From an uncultured Prevotella sp. (GTDB taxonomy: Bacteria; Bacteroidota; Bacteroidia; Bacteroidales; Bacteroidaceae): a stretch of DNA of 28,495 bases. This document shows, piece after piece, positions 1 through 10,529 of the stretch. The notes beneath the pieces were generated by a model, which ran no database searches, was not told the DNA's origin, and saw nothing but the letters and a program-made list of their open reading frames with translations. The stretch lies in assembly GCA_934202525.1 (NCBI GenBank), contig CAKPYB010000038.1:1-28495 (forward strand), given 5' to 3'. Each line of letters starts with the position of its first letter. The stretch's first letter is position 1. A program made the translations under genes and the position numbers.

Positions 1-1652
1 CCACGCTTCTGAGCCTCTTCCTTCCACTCGTCAGAATAGCCGTTGCCATCGAAGCGGATAGGCTTGCAGGTCTTGATATCCTCGCGTACAATATCTATAA
101 TAGCCGATGTCTGGTCCTCGCCCTTTGCTATCAAGGCATCTACACGAGTCTTGAAGTTTTCGAGAGCCTCAGCTACGGCAGCATTCAGTACGATGAGAGA
201 TGACGCACAGTTGGCCTCTGAACCTACGGCACGGAACTCGAAACGGTTTCCGGTGAAGGCGAATGGAGAGGTACGGTTGCGGTCGGTATTGTCAATCATC
301 AGCTCCGGAATCTCAGGGATATCCAGCTCCATACCCTTCTTGCCGGCAAGGGCGAAGAGTTCTTCCTTATCTGCCTTCTCGATATGGTTGAGCAGGTCGG
401 TGAGCTGCTTACCGAGGAATGAAGAAATGATGGCTGGTGGTGCCTCGTTGGCTCCCAGACGATGCGCATTGGTAGCGCTCATGATAGAAGCCTTCAGCAG
501 TCCATTGTGCTTGTAAACACCCATCAGGGTCTCTACGATGAAGACTACGAAGCGGAGATTGTCCTCCGGTGTCTTGCCTGCTGCATGGAGCAGTACGCCG
601 GTATCGGTGCAGAGACTCCAGTTGTTGTGCTTGCCCGAACCATTCACACCAGCGAATGGCTTCTCGTGAAGGAGCACACGGAAACCGTGCTTGTGAGCCA
701 CACGCTTCATCAGACTCATCAGGAGCATGTTGTGATCTACGGCAAGATTGCACTCCTCATAGATAGGCGCCAGCTCAAACTGGTTAGGAGCCACCTCGTT
801 ATGGCGGGTCTTGCAAGGGATGCCGAGTTCGAGTGCCTGGATTTCCAGATCCTTCATGAAAGCCTGCACACGCTCAGGGATTGTTCCGAAATAGTGGTCG
901 TCCATCTGCTGGTTCTTCGCAGAGTCGTGTCCCATCAGGGTACGGCCTGTGAGCATCAGGTCAGGGCGAGCCGAATAGAGGCTCTCATCTACCAGGAAGT
1001 ACTCCTGCTCCCATCCGAGATTGGTCTGCACCTTCTTCACCTGAGGGTAGAAATAGTGGCACACCTCGGTAGCCGCCTCACTCAGGGTATGGAGCGAGCG
1101 GAGCAATGGAGCCTTGTAGTCCAAAGCCTCACCGGTATAAGAAATAAAGATGGTAGGGATACAGAGGGTATCGTCGATGATGAACACAGGCGATGTAGGA
1201 TCCCATGCAGAATAGCCACGAGCCTCGAAGGTGTTGCGGATACCGCCATTAGGGAATGAGCTGGCATCAGGTTCCTGCTGGACAAGCAACTTGCCAGAGA
1301 ATTCCTCAATCATACCACCCTTTCCGTCATGCTCTACGAAGGCATCATGCTTCTCGGCAGTACCTTCTGTCAATGGCTGGAACCAGTGCGTATAATGTGT
1401 TACCCCATTTTCCTCAGCCCAGAGCTTCATGCCGGCAGCCACGGCATCAGCGATGGAACGGTCCAGACGACTGCCGTTATCTATCACATCGATGAGTTTC
1501 TCATACACATCAGATGGCAGATACTTGTACATCTTCTGGCGGTTGAATACATACTTGGCGAAGTACTCCGAAGGGCGCACCTTGGGAGCCTCTACCTCTA
1601 CAGGTCTTTTCTTAAAGGCCTCGGCTACAACCTCAAATCTCAAATTAGCCAT
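1..1652 (-). CDS. glnN: Glutamine synthetase type III, 3' end outside window
   Basis: ATP-dependent glutamine synthetase (glutamate + NH4+ to glutamine), cytoplasmic nitrogen assimilation. The minus-strand reading frame starts MANLRFEVVAEAFKKRPVE at 1652 and stays open to the window edge, giving about 550 of the roughly 730 residues usual for the GSIII family. Visible signatures are NLGWEQEYFLVD (about residues 211-222), KTRHNEVAPNQFELAP (about 281-296), and the glycine loop KPFAGVNGSGKHNNWS (about 331-346), which carries the ATP/glutamate-site residues. These motifs belong to GSIII rather than the shorter GSI or GSII. A purine-rich AAAAGAAAG stretch precedes the ATG and a TAACTTTG -7 box lies about 36 bases upstream, so it probably has its own short-leader promoter. 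Family assignment is secure; the C-terminus is not in the window. Confidence 0.96.
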   Translation of the reverse strand, partial: MANLRFEVVAEAFKKRPVEVEAPKVRPSEYFAKYVFNRQKMYKYLPSDVYEKLIDVIDNGSRLDRSIADAVAAGMKLWAEENGVTHYTHWFQPLTEGTAEKHDAFVEHDGKGGMIEEFSGKLLVQQEPDASSFPNGGIRNTFEARGYSAWDPTSPVFIIDDTLCIPTIFISYTGEALDYKAPLLRSLHTLSEAATEVCHYFYPQVKKVQTNLGWEQEYFLVDESLYSARPDLMLTGRTLMGHDSAKNQQMDDHYFGTIPERVQAFMKDLEIQALELGIPCKTRHNEVAPNQFELAPIYEECNLAVDHNMLLMSLMKRVAHKHGFRVLLHEKPFAGVNGSGKHNNWSLCTDTGVLLHAAGKTPEDNLRFVVFIVETLMGVYKHNGLLKASIMSATNAHRLGANEAPPAIISSFLGKQLTDLLNHIEKADKEELFALAGKKGMELDIPEIPELMIDNTDRNRTSPFAFTGNRFEFRAVGSEANCASSLIVLNAAVAEALENFKTRVDALIAKGEDQTSAIIDIVREDIKTCKPIRFDGNGYSDEWKEEAQKR

Positions 1653-1687
1653 TCTTTCTTTTATTATTAATTATAAGTTTGCGGGTG

Positions 1688-1695
1688 CAAAGTTA
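1688..1695 (-). promoter_or_regulatory. Bacteroidetes -7 box for glnN
   Basis: TAACTTTG on the minus strand matches TAnnTTTG and is followed by the common GCACC. It lies 36 bases upstream of the glnN ATG. No convincing -33 TTTG is seen at the ideal spacing. Confidence 0.5.
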
Positions 1696-1779
1696 CGAAA
1701 AAATGAGCAAATTGCTAGCGTTTGAGCGTATTTTTTATGCAAAATTCAAACTTTTCTTATACATAAAGTGCCTTTTTCC

Positions 1780-1837
1780 TACATGGCGACGTAATCTTTC
1801 CTACGTCCTGACACAGAAACTCCTGCGTCGCCATGTA
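1780..1837. repeat. 12-bp inverted repeat upstream of the glnN promoter
   Basis: TACATGGCGACG (1780-1791) pairs perfectly with CGTCGCCATGTA (1826-1837) over a 34-base spacer. An inner alternative pairing, GACGTA (1788-1793) with TACGTC (1802-1807), overlaps the left arm. It lies about 85-140 bases upstream of the glnN -7 box, outside the expected glnN transcript, and downstream of the GH51 terminator. In the 302-base gap between the GH51 stop and the glnN start I see only this, the terminator and the promoter. The function is unknown: operator, small RNA or inert cruciform are all possible. Confidence 0.5.
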
Positions 1838-1856
1838 ATTTCAAGGGCATTAGAAG

Positions 1857-1895
1857 AGAAAAAATCCCTTGCAACCACTAGAGTTGCAAGGGATT
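1857..1895 (-). terminator. Rho-independent terminator after the GH51 gene
   Basis: Perfect 13-bp stem AATCCCTTGCAAC (1863-1875) / GTTGCAAGGGATT (1883-1895) with a 7-base loop. On the minus strand it is followed by a T run. It sits 60 bases downstream of the GH51 stop codon. Confidence 0.85.
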
Positions 1896-1954
1896 CACAT
1901 TATCCACTTATCTATTTGTACCTTAAGGGTTTATTGAAGATTGGAGGTAGGCAA

Positions 1955-3895
1955 TTAGAAACGGTATACAACAAAGCTGTTTGGCTTCATCTTCACGTTC
2001 AACACATTGCCCTGAACCTGTGCATCTGATACTACAGGAACAACCACATTTTTATTGTCTATCTTGTTTTCTGCCTGAATATCGTCGGCATGAAGAACGG
2101 TTACCTTACCTGGGTTCAACTTCTTGATGCCATTGAAGATAACGTTGATTTCCTTCTCCTCGTTAGAGGTGTTGGCAATCTTCACGATGTAGCTCTTGGT
2201 TGTCTTATCGAAACAAGCGGTGGCATAGAGACCATTCTCGCCTGCTACAGCCTTGCCGTTCTCGGTAAGTTTCAACACATTGGTACCCTTGTTCTCGCCG
2301 TAGAGCTGCTGAACATAGTAGTTGGCAGAACGGACAGAACTGAGGTTATCGAACCAGATGAGGTCCGGACGCCACTGCCATCCCTCTACGTGAGCGAAGA
2401 GAGGTGCGTAGGTAGCCTGATAAACCACATCAGCATTACGCTCCAAACCGGTCATGAAAGCTGCCTCTGAAAGGGCTGCCTCCCAAGAGTTTGGATCGTT
2501 CTCGGCATGAGCTGCATACTCGCCGGCGAAGACCTTAGGACCCTTGCGGTCGTAATTATCGTAACGGCTGGCATTGCTGCGGAACCATTCCGGACTCTTG
2601 TAGTAGTGCTCATCCACCATGTCTACGCCCAACTTGCGCATCTGCTCCCAACCGTAGTCGAAATCCTTGCCGTCGGCAGAAGGACCTGATGAACCGCAGA
2701 TCTTAATCTTAGGATACTTGGCATGAATCTGCTCCATGAACTTCTGCAGGCGCTCAGGATACATAGGACCCCACTGCTCGTTACCGATACCGATCTGCTT
2801 CAGATTGAATGGTGCAGGATGACCCATATCGGCACGGAGCTTACCCCACTTAGAGGTAACAGGACCATTGGCAAACTCGATGAGGTCGAGTGCATCGTCG
2901 ATATAACTCTGGAGATCCTTGACTGCTACATGTGCATTAGGATCCTTATCATCGTTCTGATACTGGCAAGCCAGACCTACAGAGAGAATAGGCAATGGCT
3001 CAGCACCAATCTTCTCTGAAAGGAGGAAATACTCATAGAAGCCCAAGCCCAATGACTGATAGTAGTTAGGGAAAAGGCGATGTGGGAAGGTATCTCTCCA
3101 GCGGTTCTCGTTCAGAGGACGGTTCTCAGGAGCACCCACAGAGTTCTTCCACTCATAACGGGTATCGAGGTCGGTTCCCTCTACGATACATCCGCCAGGG
3201 AAACGGAAGATGCCTGGCTTCAAGTCAGCCAAATCCTGTACGAGGTCGGCACGGAGACCATTCCAGTTGTCCTCAGGGAAGAGAGATATATGGTCGAGAT
3301 CTACGCTCTCAGAACCCTTCTCCAGATATACTCGCATCAAACCCTTGGCATCGGTCTGAGGAGAAGTAAGGGTAGCAGTAAGCTTCTGCCATTTATTATT
3401 GGTGATGTTGATGACCTGCTTGGCAATCACATCATTCTTTGAATTGACGAGTTCTACGCGAATCTTGCCCTGCTTGCCATCGATGAGATGAAGACGGCCA
3501 TATACGGTGAAATCGTACTTCATATCCTTCTTCAAGCCCATGCCGAAGAAGCCACGGTTCTCAAGACCAGTCTGTTTCTCACGTGCGCCTGCGCTCTCAA
3601 GTGTTACATAATGAGGATTGCGGTCGAAGGCAGGTTTTACGTCGCTGAGGGTTACATTTCCGAATGTATTCCATCCCATCAGGCGCTGTGGGAATTCGAA
3701 GGAACGGTTCTCTACCATCTCTGCATAAAGACCACCATCGGCACCGAAGTTGATATCCTCGAAGAAGATACCATACATGGTAGGCTGGATTTCTGCTCCA
3801 GGCTTGTTTGCCTGAACAGTAAACTGATGCTGTGCGAAAGCTCCGAGTGAAGACATCGCCAGCAATGCTGCTGCGAAAAATTTTGCTTTTCTCAT
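1955..3895 (-). CDS. Secreted GH51 alpha-L-arabinofuranosidase
   Basis: 646-aa glycoside hydrolase predicted to release terminal L-arabinofuranose from arabinan or arabinoxylan by the retaining mechanism. An N-terminal signal peptide ends near AFAQ (residues 19-22), so the enzyme is exported. Residues of about 70-205 form a carbohydrate-binding-like insert ahead of the barrel. The TIM barrel shows FRFPGGCIVEGT (about 230-241), the acid/base in IGIGNEQWG (Glu373) and the predicted nucleophile in VFAGEYAAHA (Glu459). A C-terminal beta domain completes the GH51 architecture. The length is normal and both catalytic glutamates are present. It lies downstream of the GH2 gene on the same strand, but a terminator and a fresh promoter box separate them. 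Arabinose plus galactose release would suit pectic arabinogalactan side chains (inference). Confidence 0.93.
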   Translation of the reverse strand: MRKAKFFAAALLAMSSLGAFAQHQFTVQANKPGAEIQPTMYGIFFEDINFGADGGLYAEMVENRSFEFPQRLMGWNTFGNVTLSDVKPAFDRNPHYVTLESAGAREKQTGLENRGFFGMGLKKDMKYDFTVYGRLHLIDGKQGKIRVELVNSKNDVIAKQVINITNNKWQKLTATLTSPQTDAKGLMRVYLEKGSESVDLDHISLFPEDNWNGLRADLVQDLADLKPGIFRFPGGCIVEGTDLDTRYEWKNSVGAPENRPLNENRWRDTFPHRLFPNYYQSLGLGFYEYFLLSEKIGAEPLPILSVGLACQYQNDDKDPNAHVAVKDLQSYIDDALDLIEFANGPVTSKWGKLRADMGHPAPFNLKQIGIGNEQWGPMYPERLQKFMEQIHAKYPKIKICGSSGPSADGKDFDYGWEQMRKLGVDMVDEHYYKSPEWFRSNASRYDNYDRKGPKVFAGEYAAHAENDPNSWEAALSEAAFMTGLERNADVVYQATYAPLFAHVEGWQWRPDLIWFDNLSSVRSANYYVQQLYGENKGTNVLKLTENGKAVAGENGLYATACFDKTTKSYIVKIANTSNEEKEINVIFNGIKKLNPGKVTVLHADDIQAENKIDNKNVVVPVVSDAQVQGNVLNVKMKPNSFVVYRF

Positions 3896-3953
3896 ATTGT
3901 TCGTTATTGTTTTATTTTTAGGCTGTACCTACACTTTTCCGTGATAGGTGGTG

Positions 3954-3961
3954 CAAAGATA
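3954..3961 (-). promoter_or_regulatory. -7 box for the GH51 gene
   Basis: TATCTTTG followed by GCACC on the minus strand, 59 bases upstream of the GH51 ATG. It touches the T run of the terminator of the upstream beta-galactosidase gene, so one unit ends where the next begins. Confidence 0.6.
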
Positions 3962-3991
3962 AAAAAATCCACCCCGAATGAGGTGGATTTT
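3961..3991 (-). terminator. Rho-independent terminator after the beta-galactosidase gene
   Basis: AAAATCCACC (3964-3973) pairs with GGTGGATTTT (3982-3991), 8-base loop. On the minus strand the stem is followed by seven T residues. It is 45 bases downstream of the beta-galactosidase stop. Confidence 0.85.
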
Positions 3992-4035
3992 CTGTTTAAA
4001 TATATTGGATTTTCGTATAAATCCCTGCTTTTCTA

Positions 4036-7314
<3,279 letters not shown>

Positions 7315-7341
7315 TTATTTATACATTAGATTGGAATTACA

Positions 7342-7384
7342 CCTTATTATATATAGGCTATTCTATACCTTATTATATATAGGC
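7342..7384. repeat. Tandem AT-rich repeat in the beta-galactosidase leader
   Basis: CCTTATTATATATAGGC occurs at 7342-7358 and again at 7368-7384, a 26-base period. Each copy is nearly self-complementary. Both lie between the predicted beta-galactosidase promoter and its ATG, so they would be in the untranslated leader. An 18-base match (TACACCTTATTATATATA) recurs at 27244-27261. Confidence 0.8.
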
Positions 7385-7441
7385 ATATCCTTGAGCATCT
7401 TATATGCCTACATGTTGCCGGTAGCCTCAGCTAAGCAACTG

Positions 7442-7470
7442 CAAATATATGAAAATTAAGTTAGAAACAA
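7442..7470 (-). promoter_or_regulatory. Promoter of the beta-galactosidase gene
   Basis: On the minus strand a TTG at 7470-7468 lies 18 bases before TATATTTG (7449-7442). This is a good Bacteroidetes -33/-7 pair and gives a leader of about 130 bases. Confidence 0.6.
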
Positions 7471-7496
7471 GCAGAACGCCCGTATTTTTTAGTGTT

Positions 7497-7629
7497 AAAA
7501 AAATAACACGGACAAATTGAATTTGTCCGGCTCTTTTGTCCGAGCCCTTGTAATTGTCTGATAAAGAATCACTTACAAGGAGCCGGACAATTTGTCCGGA
7601 CAAATTCAATTTGTCCGTGTTATTTTTTT
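7497..7629. repeat. Perfect 34-bp inverted repeat with nested palindromes
   Basis: Bases 7497-7530 are the exact reverse complement of 7596-7629 (65-base spacer). Each arm contains a 21-base near-palindrome, CGGACAAATTGAATTTGTCCG at 7509-7529 and its mirror at 7597-7617. A third, perfect 17-base palindrome CCGGACAATTTGTCCGG lies at 7583-7599 and overlaps the right arm. The spacer also pairs CCTTGTAA (7546-7553) with TTACAAGG (7573-7580). It lies between the divergent beta-galactosidase promoter and the integrase region, 27 bases from the former. It contains no coding potential and no known IS end. Confidence 0.9.
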
Positions 7630-7638
7630 TAGAGAAAC

Positions 7639-7662
7639 CTGCAAGAGGTTAAGCTCTTGCAG
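7639..7662. repeat. 9-bp hairpin CTGCAAGAG / CTCTTGCAG
   Basis: Perfect stem 7639-7647 / 7654-7662 with a 6-base loop, between the large inverted repeat and the iterons. There is no T run on either side, so it is not an obvious terminator. Confidence 0.6.
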
Positions 7663-7667
7663 TATAC

Positions 7668-7733
7668 AAAACGGTGAGTTACGCTATCAAAAACTATGAG
7701 TTTCGACCCACAAAACTATGAGTTAGTTTTTTT
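7668..7733. repeat. Three 22-bp-period iterons (AAAACtaTGAGTT)
   Basis: AAAACGGTGAGTT (7668-7680), AAAACTATGAGTT (7690-7702) and AAAACTATGAGTT (7712-7724) are spaced exactly 22 bases apart. Copies two and three are identical over 13 bases and copy one differs at two. Exact two-turn spacing is typical of a protein-binding array such as iterons of a plasmid-type origin. No replication initiator gene is visible nearby. Confidence 0.75.
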
Positions 7734-7805
7734 AACATAAAGCTCTAAAGCAGCCAAAGGAGAATAAGAGAGGTTGGAACGTAAACAGTTGGGAATGAGT
7801 AGATT

Positions 7806-7931
7806 TGCACAAAGTTGCCAAATCGGCATAAAGCAAGCGAGTGAGGAATATTGAAGTAGTTCAGTTACTAAATCGTGAGCCACAGTTACCTATGCAAAGC
7901 AGGTAACAATGCGGAAAGGCAACTTTGTGCA
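7806..7931. repeat. Long-range 14-bp inverted repeat with nested hairpin
   Basis: TGCACAAAGTTGCC (7806-7819) is the exact reverse complement of GGCAACTTTGTGCA (7918-7931). Inside it GTTACC (7885-7890) pairs with GGTAAC (7902-7907). The stretch is non-coding and just upstream of the first integrase promoter. It could be a structured RNA, a recombination-accessory site or part of an origin; none is provable here. Confidence 0.6.
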
Positions 7932-7977
7932 TCAACGGATTTTATTGCGCTGATTCTCAATGTTTTGCGTATCACAG

Positions 7978-8023
7978 AACGCTTACAAAATGATTATATT
8001 TGCACACTCAAAATGTAAGCGTT
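7978..8023. promoter_or_regulatory. Integrase promoter flanked by 10-bp operator-like inverted repeat
   Basis: AACGCTTACA (7978-7987) and TGTAAGCGTT (8014-8023) are perfect inverted repeats flanking the -7 box TATATTTG (7995-8002). The right arm ends on the base before the integrase ATG. The start site predicted from the -7 box (about 8009) leaves only the right arm in the transcript. The symmetry would therefore act at DNA level, as an operator or recombinase-binding site, rather than as an mRNA hairpin. Confidence 0.6.
8009..8020 (+). repeat. Candidate left attachment repeat
   Basis: CAAAATGTAAGC, identical to 15072-15083. It overlaps the right arm of the operator-like inverted repeat upstream of the first integrase. 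Confidence 0.4.
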
Positions 8024-9256
8024 ATGAAAATCGAAAAATTCAAGGTGTTGCTCTACCTAAAAAAGAGCGGAATGGACAAGAACGGAAAAGCTCCCATCAT
8101 GGGACGCATCACGGTGAACAGGACTATGGCGCAGTTCTCCTGCAAGTTGTCTTGCACTCCATCGCTTTGGAATCCTCGTGCCAGCCGATTGGAGGGCAAG
8201 AGCAAGGAAGCCGTGGAGACCAACAAGGACATCGAGCAGTTGTTGCTTTCCATCCAAAAGGCTTTCGATGTGCTTGTGGAAAAGAGAACGGACTTCGAGG
8301 CTAAGGATGTCAAGGAGGCTTTGCAGGGCAGCGTCAAGACACAGACCACCCTTCTCTCCTTCGTGGACGAGCATATCAGTGAACTCAGCACCCATGAGGG
8401 CATCGATATGTCGAAGAGCAGTGTCTGGACTTACAGAAAGATTCGCAAGAATCTCGCTGAGTTCATCGGGGAGAAGTATAGGTTGACTGATTTGGCTTTC
8501 GGACAGCTGACCGAGCCTTTCATCAGTGACTTTCACCATTACCTGCTTGACGAGAAAGGCTTTTCATCAGGAACCATCACCATCTATGTGTCGCTCTTCA
8601 AGAAGATGTGCCGCATCGCCTTTGAGCGAGGCTTGTGCAAGAACCTGCTGTTCGCCCATTATCGGGTTGGCACTCCAAAGGTTACGACACCCAAGGCTCT
8701 CAGCATGTCTGATTTCATAAAAATCCGTGATGTGGAACTGCCCGAAGACAAGCCGAGACTATCCGTTAGCCGTGACATGTTTCTTTTCGCCTGCTATGCA
8801 GGAACAGCCTTCATAGACACCGTTTCCATCACGAAAGCCAATGTCAAGGTGTTGGAGGATGGCGACAAATGGCTCGTCTATAACCGCAAGAAGACCGGAA
8901 CACTTGCCAGGGTGAAACTCCTGCCCGAGGCGTTGGAGCTGATGGCGAAATACGAGGACGGGGCAAGAGATACCCTTTTCCCATTGCTGAGCACGAATCG
9001 TGTTCGTATCGATCTCATCACCATCTGCAAGTTGGCGGAAACGAGCAAGACCTATTCCTACCATTCGGGACGACACTCGTTCGCCAGCCTCATTACGCTG
9101 GAGGCTGGTGTGCCGATGGAGACCATCTGCAAGATGCTCGGTCACAAGGATGTGAAGATGACGCAGCGGTATGCGAGAGTGACCCAAAAGAAGCTGTTTG
9201 AGGACATGGACAAGTTCATCGCTGCAACCGAGAAGGACTTCGTTCTCGCATTATGA
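8024..9256 (+). CDS. Tyrosine recombinase/integrase 1 (IntDOT-like)
   Basis: 410-aa site-specific recombinase predicted to integrate and excise the surrounding element. The N-terminal arm-binding-like domain is about residues 1-95, the SAM-like core-binding domain about 108-210 and the catalytic domain about 225-395. Visible catalytic residues: lysine in YNRKKTG (289/290), His347 and Arg350 in YHSGRHSF, His374 in MLGHKDV and the nucleophile Tyr383 in TQRYARV. The box I arginine is not visible: the expected TGLR position reads GTAF, as is common in IntDOT-like enzymes of Bacteroidetes. The ATG at 8024 is chosen because homologous N-termini begin at MKIEKFKV and the -7 box ends at 8002, leaving only the ATG; an upstream TTG would overlap the promoter. 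A second recombinase follows 61 bases later. Confidence 0.9.
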   Translation: MKIEKFKVLLYLKKSGMDKNGKAPIMGRITVNRTMAQFSCKLSCTPSLWNPRASRLEGKSKEAVETNKDIEQLLLSIQKAFDVLVEKRTDFEAKDVKEALQGSVKTQTTLLSFVDEHISELSTHEGIDMSKSSVWTYRKIRKNLAEFIGEKYRLTDLAFGQLTEPFISDFHHYLLDEKGFSSGTITIYVSLFKKMCRIAFERGLCKNLLFAHYRVGTPKVTTPKALSMSDFIKIRDVELPEDKPRLSVSRDMFLFACYAGTAFIDTVSITKANVKVLEDGDKWLVYNRKKTGTLARVKLLPEALELMAKYEDGARDTLFPLLSTNRVRIDLITICKLAETSKTYSYHSGRHSFASLITLEAGVPMETICKMLGHKDVKMTQRYARVTQKKLFEDMDKFIAATEKDFVLAL

Positions 9257-9317
9257 CCAAGGCTTTCAACTTTTCTTTTCACAGTTCAACTACATTATTA
9301 TAATAAGGACAACAACT

Positions 9318-10529
9318 ATGAGCAGAAGTACATTTTCAATTTTGCCTTACATCAACAGACAGAAGGTGAAGGCAGACGGAACAGCCAACATACTTTGCCG
9401 CATCACCGTTGACGGCAAAAGTGCAGCCATTTCCACAGGCATATCCTGTACCCCACAGGAGTGGAACGCCAAGAAGGGAGAGGTACGGAACGCAAGGGAC
9501 AACGGACGATTGGCAAGTTTCCTTGCTGAGGTCAAGGATAAATACAACTCACTTCTTACCACCAATGGCATCATCACCGTGGAAATGCTGAAGGCTGTGT
9601 TGAAGGACAAGGACACGACAGGAAGGTTCTTGCTGAACTTTGGTGATACCATCGTGGAATGGTATCGAACCTCAAAAGCCAGACAAACCTTTCTGCACAA
9701 GCGGACATGGCAGAAGAACCTGAGAGCCTTTGTCCATTCGTTGGATAAGGACGACATCGCCTTTGAGGACATAGACGAGAATTTCGGGGAGGAATACAAG
9801 CTATTCCTGAAACGAGACCAGGGACGTATCGACAGCTACGTGAACCATTGCCTTCTCTGGCTGAACATGTTGATGTACAAGGCAGTGGACAGGAGCATTA
9901 TCCGCTTCAATCCCATAGCCAAGATAGGGTATGAGAAGAAGGCAGCCCCGAAGATGACCCATATCAGCAAGGCAGACTTCATCAAGATGCTCTCTACCCC
10001 GATGGCTGACGAGCGAACGGAGCTTGCACGCAGATGTTTCATTTTTGCCTCGCTCACCTCCTTATCCTATATAGATGTAAAGAAACTGTACCCTCACCAT
10101 ATCAGTGAGAACTCCGAGGGTAGGAAGTTCATCCGCAAGGAAAGAGAGAAGACAGGCGTGGAGTTCTTCGTGCCGCTCCATCCGATAGCCGAGAAGATTC
10201 TTTCGCTCTACAATACCACGGACGACAGCAAGCCTGTTTTTCCACTGGGTGAGAAGAAAGACATCTATCTTGATGTGCATACCCTTGGAATGGTGCTTGG
10301 CATAAGTAATAAGTTGGGATTCCACGCCAGCCGCCATACATTCGGAGTCTTGATGCTCAACGAGGACATTCCCATCGGCAGCATAGCCAAGATGATGGGA
10401 CACGCAGACATTACAAGCACACAGGTCTATGCGCAGGTGACGGAGCAGAAGATTTCAAATGACATGGATAAGCTTATTGCCAAGCGAGAAAGGAACAGAT
10501 TATCGAACGAAAAAACTATTGGAAAATGA
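9318..10529 (+). CDS. Tyrosine recombinase/integrase 2 (IntDOT-like)
   Basis: 403-aa tyrosine recombinase, second of a tandem pair. The N-terminus starts MSRSTFSILPYINRQKVK, with an arm-binding-type beta domain to about residue 95, a core-binding domain about 105-205 and a catalytic domain about 215-390. Catalytic residues: His336 and Arg339 in FHASRHTF, His362 in MMGHADI and Tyr371 in TQVYAQV. The box I arginine is again replaced (TSLSYID). A TAAGGAC stretch precedes the chosen ATG; the frame extends further upstream but overlaps the previous gene without a better start. Two unequal recombinases in tandem are common on Bacteroidetes elements, but which one integrates and which serves excision or another role cannot be told. 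Its stop overlaps the next gene as ATGA, implying translational coupling. Confidence 0.9.
   Translation: MSRSTFSILPYINRQKVKADGTANILCRITVDGKSAAISTGISCTPQEWNAKKGEVRNARDNGRLASFLAEVKDKYNSLLTTNGIITVEMLKAVLKDKDTTGRFLLNFGDTIVEWYRTSKARQTFLHKRTWQKNLRAFVHSLDKDDIAFEDIDENFGEEYKLFLKRDQGRIDSYVNHCLLWLNMLMYKAVDRSIIRFNPIAKIGYEKKAAPKMTHISKADFIKMLSTPMADERTELARRCFIFASLTSLSYIDVKKLYPHHISENSEGRKFIRKEREKTGVEFFVPLHPIAEKILSLYNTTDDSKPVFPLGEKKDIYLDVHTLGMVLGISNKLGFHASRHTFGVLMLNEDIPIGSIAKMMGHADITSTQVYAQVTEQKISNDMDKLIAKRERNRLSNEKTIGK

Noticed and set aside
462..1259. 265-codon plus-strand open frame
   Set aside because: Lies antisense to glutamine synthetase III, whose catalytic motifs are on the minus strand; no recognisable protein features.
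7427..7609. 60-codon minus-strand frame through the large inverted repeat
   Set aside because: Overlaps the beta-galactosidase promoter and its sequence is dictated by the palindromic arms.
7978..10529. Idea that the tandem recombinases are phase-variation invertases for the fimbrial promoter
   Set aside because: No matching inverted repeats flank the fimbrial promoter, and the recombinases sit with mobilization genes 17 kb away.
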